From Neisseriaceae bacterium (GTDB lineage: Bacteria > Pseudomonadota > Gammaproteobacteria > Burkholderiales > UBA11063), in the NCBI GenBank assembly GCA_947441745.1, contig CANEUJ010000072.1, positions 1 to 8,068 of the forward strand: DNA of 8,068 bases, written 5' to 3'. The notes beneath the pieces were generated by a model that searched no databases, was not told the DNA's origin, and was given only the letters and a program-made list of their open reading frames with translations. The translations under genes were made by a program, and so were the position numbers. The number at the start of each line of letters is the position of its first letter. Within the stretch, counting starts at the first letter, position 1. This document shows positions 6,788-8,068 of this stretch, piece after piece.

Positions 6788-6811
6788 AAAATGTTTCACG
6801 TGAAACATTTT
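6788..6811. terminator. 24-bp perfect palindrome around parS, possible fpr terminator
   Basis: The parS core is flanked by AAAA on the left (6788-6791) and TTTT on the right (6808-6811), making 24 bases perfectly self-complementary. In RNA this would fold into a stem ending in U residues just after the fpr stop codon, and the mirror image applies on the other strand. It could therefore also end transcription, although the U tract is short and part of the stem. This role is inferred from form only. Confidence 0.35.
6792..6807. promoter_or_regulatory. parS: parS centromere-like ParB-binding site
   Basis: TGTTTCACGTGAAACA is a base-for-base match to the conserved 16-bp chromosomal parS palindrome. 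ParB (Spo0J) loads at such sites and spreads, and ParA then moves the origin region during segregation. Chromosomal parS sites usually lie near oriC. This one is in the intergenic spacer between fpr and rsmB, 16 bases after the fpr stop codon. A perfect 16-mer of this composition is very unlikely by chance in such AT-rich DNA. No parA or parB gene is in the window. Confidence 0.93.
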
Positions 6812-6826
6812 GGTGAGTTAAAACCA

Positions 6827-6832
6827 TATAAT
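6827..6832 (+). promoter_or_regulatory. Possible -10 element for rsmB
   Basis: A perfect TATAAT lies 22 bases before the rsmB start codon, which would give a leader of only about 15 bases. No good -35 sits 16-18 bases upstream; the nearest partial match, GAAACA at 6802-6807, is inside the parS palindrome with a 19-base spacer. If real, ParB binding at parS would overlap this promoter. Confidence 0.25.
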
Positions 6833-6854
6833 TTAATAATATAAGCAATTAAAT

Positions 6855-8068
6855 ATGAATGATTATCGTACAATATTAGAAATAATTACCGAGGTTCTTA
6901 ATGGACGTAACCTTAATGAGTCTTTTGCATCTAATATCTCAGAGCTAAATAATATTGGTAAAATTAAAGATATAAGTTATGGATTAATTCGTAATTATTA
7001 TATTATAAAAACTATAATTGCAGATATGGTTAAAAATGCTCCATCAGACATTAGGGTTGTTGCAATATTATATATTGGAATATATGAGCTGGAGTTTACT
7101 AAAAAACCTGCCTATGCTATAAGTAATGATTTGGTTGAGCTGACCTATCAAGTTACAGATGATGTGAGGCTTAAGGGGTTTGTTAATGCAATAATTAGAG
7201 GGTTTATTAGGAATAAAGACTCGATTATTGATGCTATAAAATCAAAGACTGAGTATAAATATAATTTCCCAATTTGGATGATTAGCAAGCTTAAAGCTGA
7301 ATACCCTAGAAAATATCTGGAGATTATGTCTAATTCTTCGATAGAGCCCAAAATGGCTCTTCGAGTGAATTTACGTAAGACGTCGGTTGCACAATACGTT
7401 AAACAGTTAGATAATGATAGCTATACCTATATTGATAATAAGATTGTCTTGAATAACTCAATAAAGATTGAGATGATTTCTTTATTTAAAGAGGGGTATG
7501 TTTCAATACAGGACATAAGTGCACAGAAACTAGTTGAAATAGCAAAACCAAAGGATGGAGACCATGTATTAGATGCTTGTGCTGCTCCTGGTGGGAAGTC
7601 TTGCCAATTATTAGAAAATTGCAATATCAATCTAACTAGTATGGATATTGATAATGAAAGACTTAATAAAGTTAGGCAAAACTTGGAGCGTTTGGAATTA
7701 AGTGCAATGCTAATCAACGCTGATGCTACAACTTGGACTGGTAATAAAAAATATGATTTTATAGTTGCGGATGTACCGTGTACAGCTAGTGGTACAATGA
7801 AGCGTAATCCAGATATTAAATTGCACCGTAAACAATCAGATATCGTACAATTTGTTCGAACTCAGAGAAAAATTGTATTAAACTTGTGGTCAATGTTAAA
7901 GCCTGGTGGAAGACTGGTTTATATAACTTGCTCTATCTTTAAAGAGGAAAACCATGATAATTGTGAGTTTTTTATACAGCAACTACCAATGGTTAAAAAA
8001 ATTAGTGAATTAAATATTTTGCCTACTAAATATGTAGATGGTTTTTATTATTGTGTTTTAGGAAAAGA
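6855..8068 (+). CDS. rsmB: 16S rRNA (cytosine(967)-C(5))-methyltransferase (3' end cut by the window)
   Basis: RsmB (Sun/Fmu) uses S-adenosylmethionine to methylate C967 of 16S rRNA before ribosome assembly. The frame runs open from ATG 6855 to the window end, 404 codons plus two bases. E. coli RsmB has 429 residues, and the final visible DGFYYCVLGK matches the family's last strand, so only a few codons should be missing. The N-terminal NusB-like RNA-binding domain covers roughly the first 130 residues (note ILYIGIYELEF and KGFVNAIIRGF). The methyltransferase domain has motif I DACAAPGGKS at 240-249, the PCT cysteine Cys309 in ADVPCTASGTMKRNPDI, and the TCS cysteine Cys359 in YITCSIFKEEN, the family's catalytic pair. 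There is no clear Shine-Dalgarno before the start. A parS palindrome lies in its upstream spacer. In pseudomonads rsmB sits with def and fmt near oriC, but neither neighbour is visible here. Confidence 0.93.
   Translation, partial: MNDYRTILEIITEVLNGRNLNESFASNISELNNIGKIKDISYGLIRNYYIIKTIIADMVKNAPSDIRVVAILYIGIYELEFTKKPAYAISNDLVELTYQVTDDVRLKGFVNAIIRGFIRNKDSIIDAIKSKTEYKYNFPIWMISKLKAEYPRKYLEIMSNSSIEPKMALRVNLRKTSVAQYVKQLDNDSYTYIDNKIVLNNSIKIEMISLFKEGYVSIQDISAQKLVEIAKPKDGDHVLDACAAPGGKSCQLLENCNINLTSMDIDNERLNKVRQNLERLELSAMLINADATTWTGNKKYDFIVADVPCTASGTMKRNPDIKLHRKQSDIVQFVRTQRKIVLNLWSMLKPGGRLVYITCSIFKEENHDNCEFFIQQLPMVKKISELNILPTKYVDGFYYCVLGK

Noticed and set aside
7148..7717. Minus-strand open frames within 7148-7351 and 7427-7717
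   Set aside because: Both lie antisense to rsmB, whose conserved motifs run through these regions; no independent evidence of coding.
1..8068. Mobile element, CRISPR array, toxin-antitoxin or defence island
   Set aside because: No transposase, integrase, direct-repeat array or defence domain was seen; the genes are housekeeping or envelope genes.

Overview
The window reads as a stretch of an AT-rich Gram-negative chromosome, most likely a low-GC beta- or gammaproteobacterium. Evidence is the inner-core LPS genes waaC and waaA, two signal-peptide-bearing beta-barrel proteins ending in Trp, an Fpr-type ferredoxin/flavodoxin reductase, and an rRNA leader with a proteobacterial boxA. A low-GC Neisseriales-type organism would fit, but that is a guess and not shown by the sequence.

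Layout, left to right. Positions 1-232, read on the minus strand, look like the promoter and leader of an rRNA operon whose 16S gene lies beyond the left edge. Positions 233-750 are extremely AT-rich, have no convincing gene, and end in a cluster of DnaA-box-like 9-mers, two of them perfect, just before tag. This is a candidate replication origin or DnaA-controlled region. Next come tag (3-methyladenine DNA glycosylase I), waaC (heptosyltransferase I) and waaA (Kdo transferase), all on the plus strand; waaC and waaA are one base apart. Two paralogous outer-membrane beta-barrel genes follow, facing each other tail to tail (3816-4706 plus, 4766-5605 minus). After a 391-base spacer containing a strong hairpin comes fpr. 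A perfect 16-bp parS (ParB-binding) site, sitting in a 24-bp perfect palindrome, separates fpr from rsmB (16S rRNA m5C967 methyltransferase), which runs off the right edge with only its last few codons missing.

How it fits together: waaC and waaA act in successive steps of lipid A/inner-core assembly. The other genes are housekeeping (DNA repair, redox, rRNA modification) or envelope proteins. A perfect parS, a DnaA-box cluster, an rRNA operon and genes such as tag and rsmB, which lie near the origin in pseudomonads, together suggest an origin-proximal part of the chromosome. I see no mobile element, CRISPR array or defence system. The most interesting material is in the non-coding DNA.
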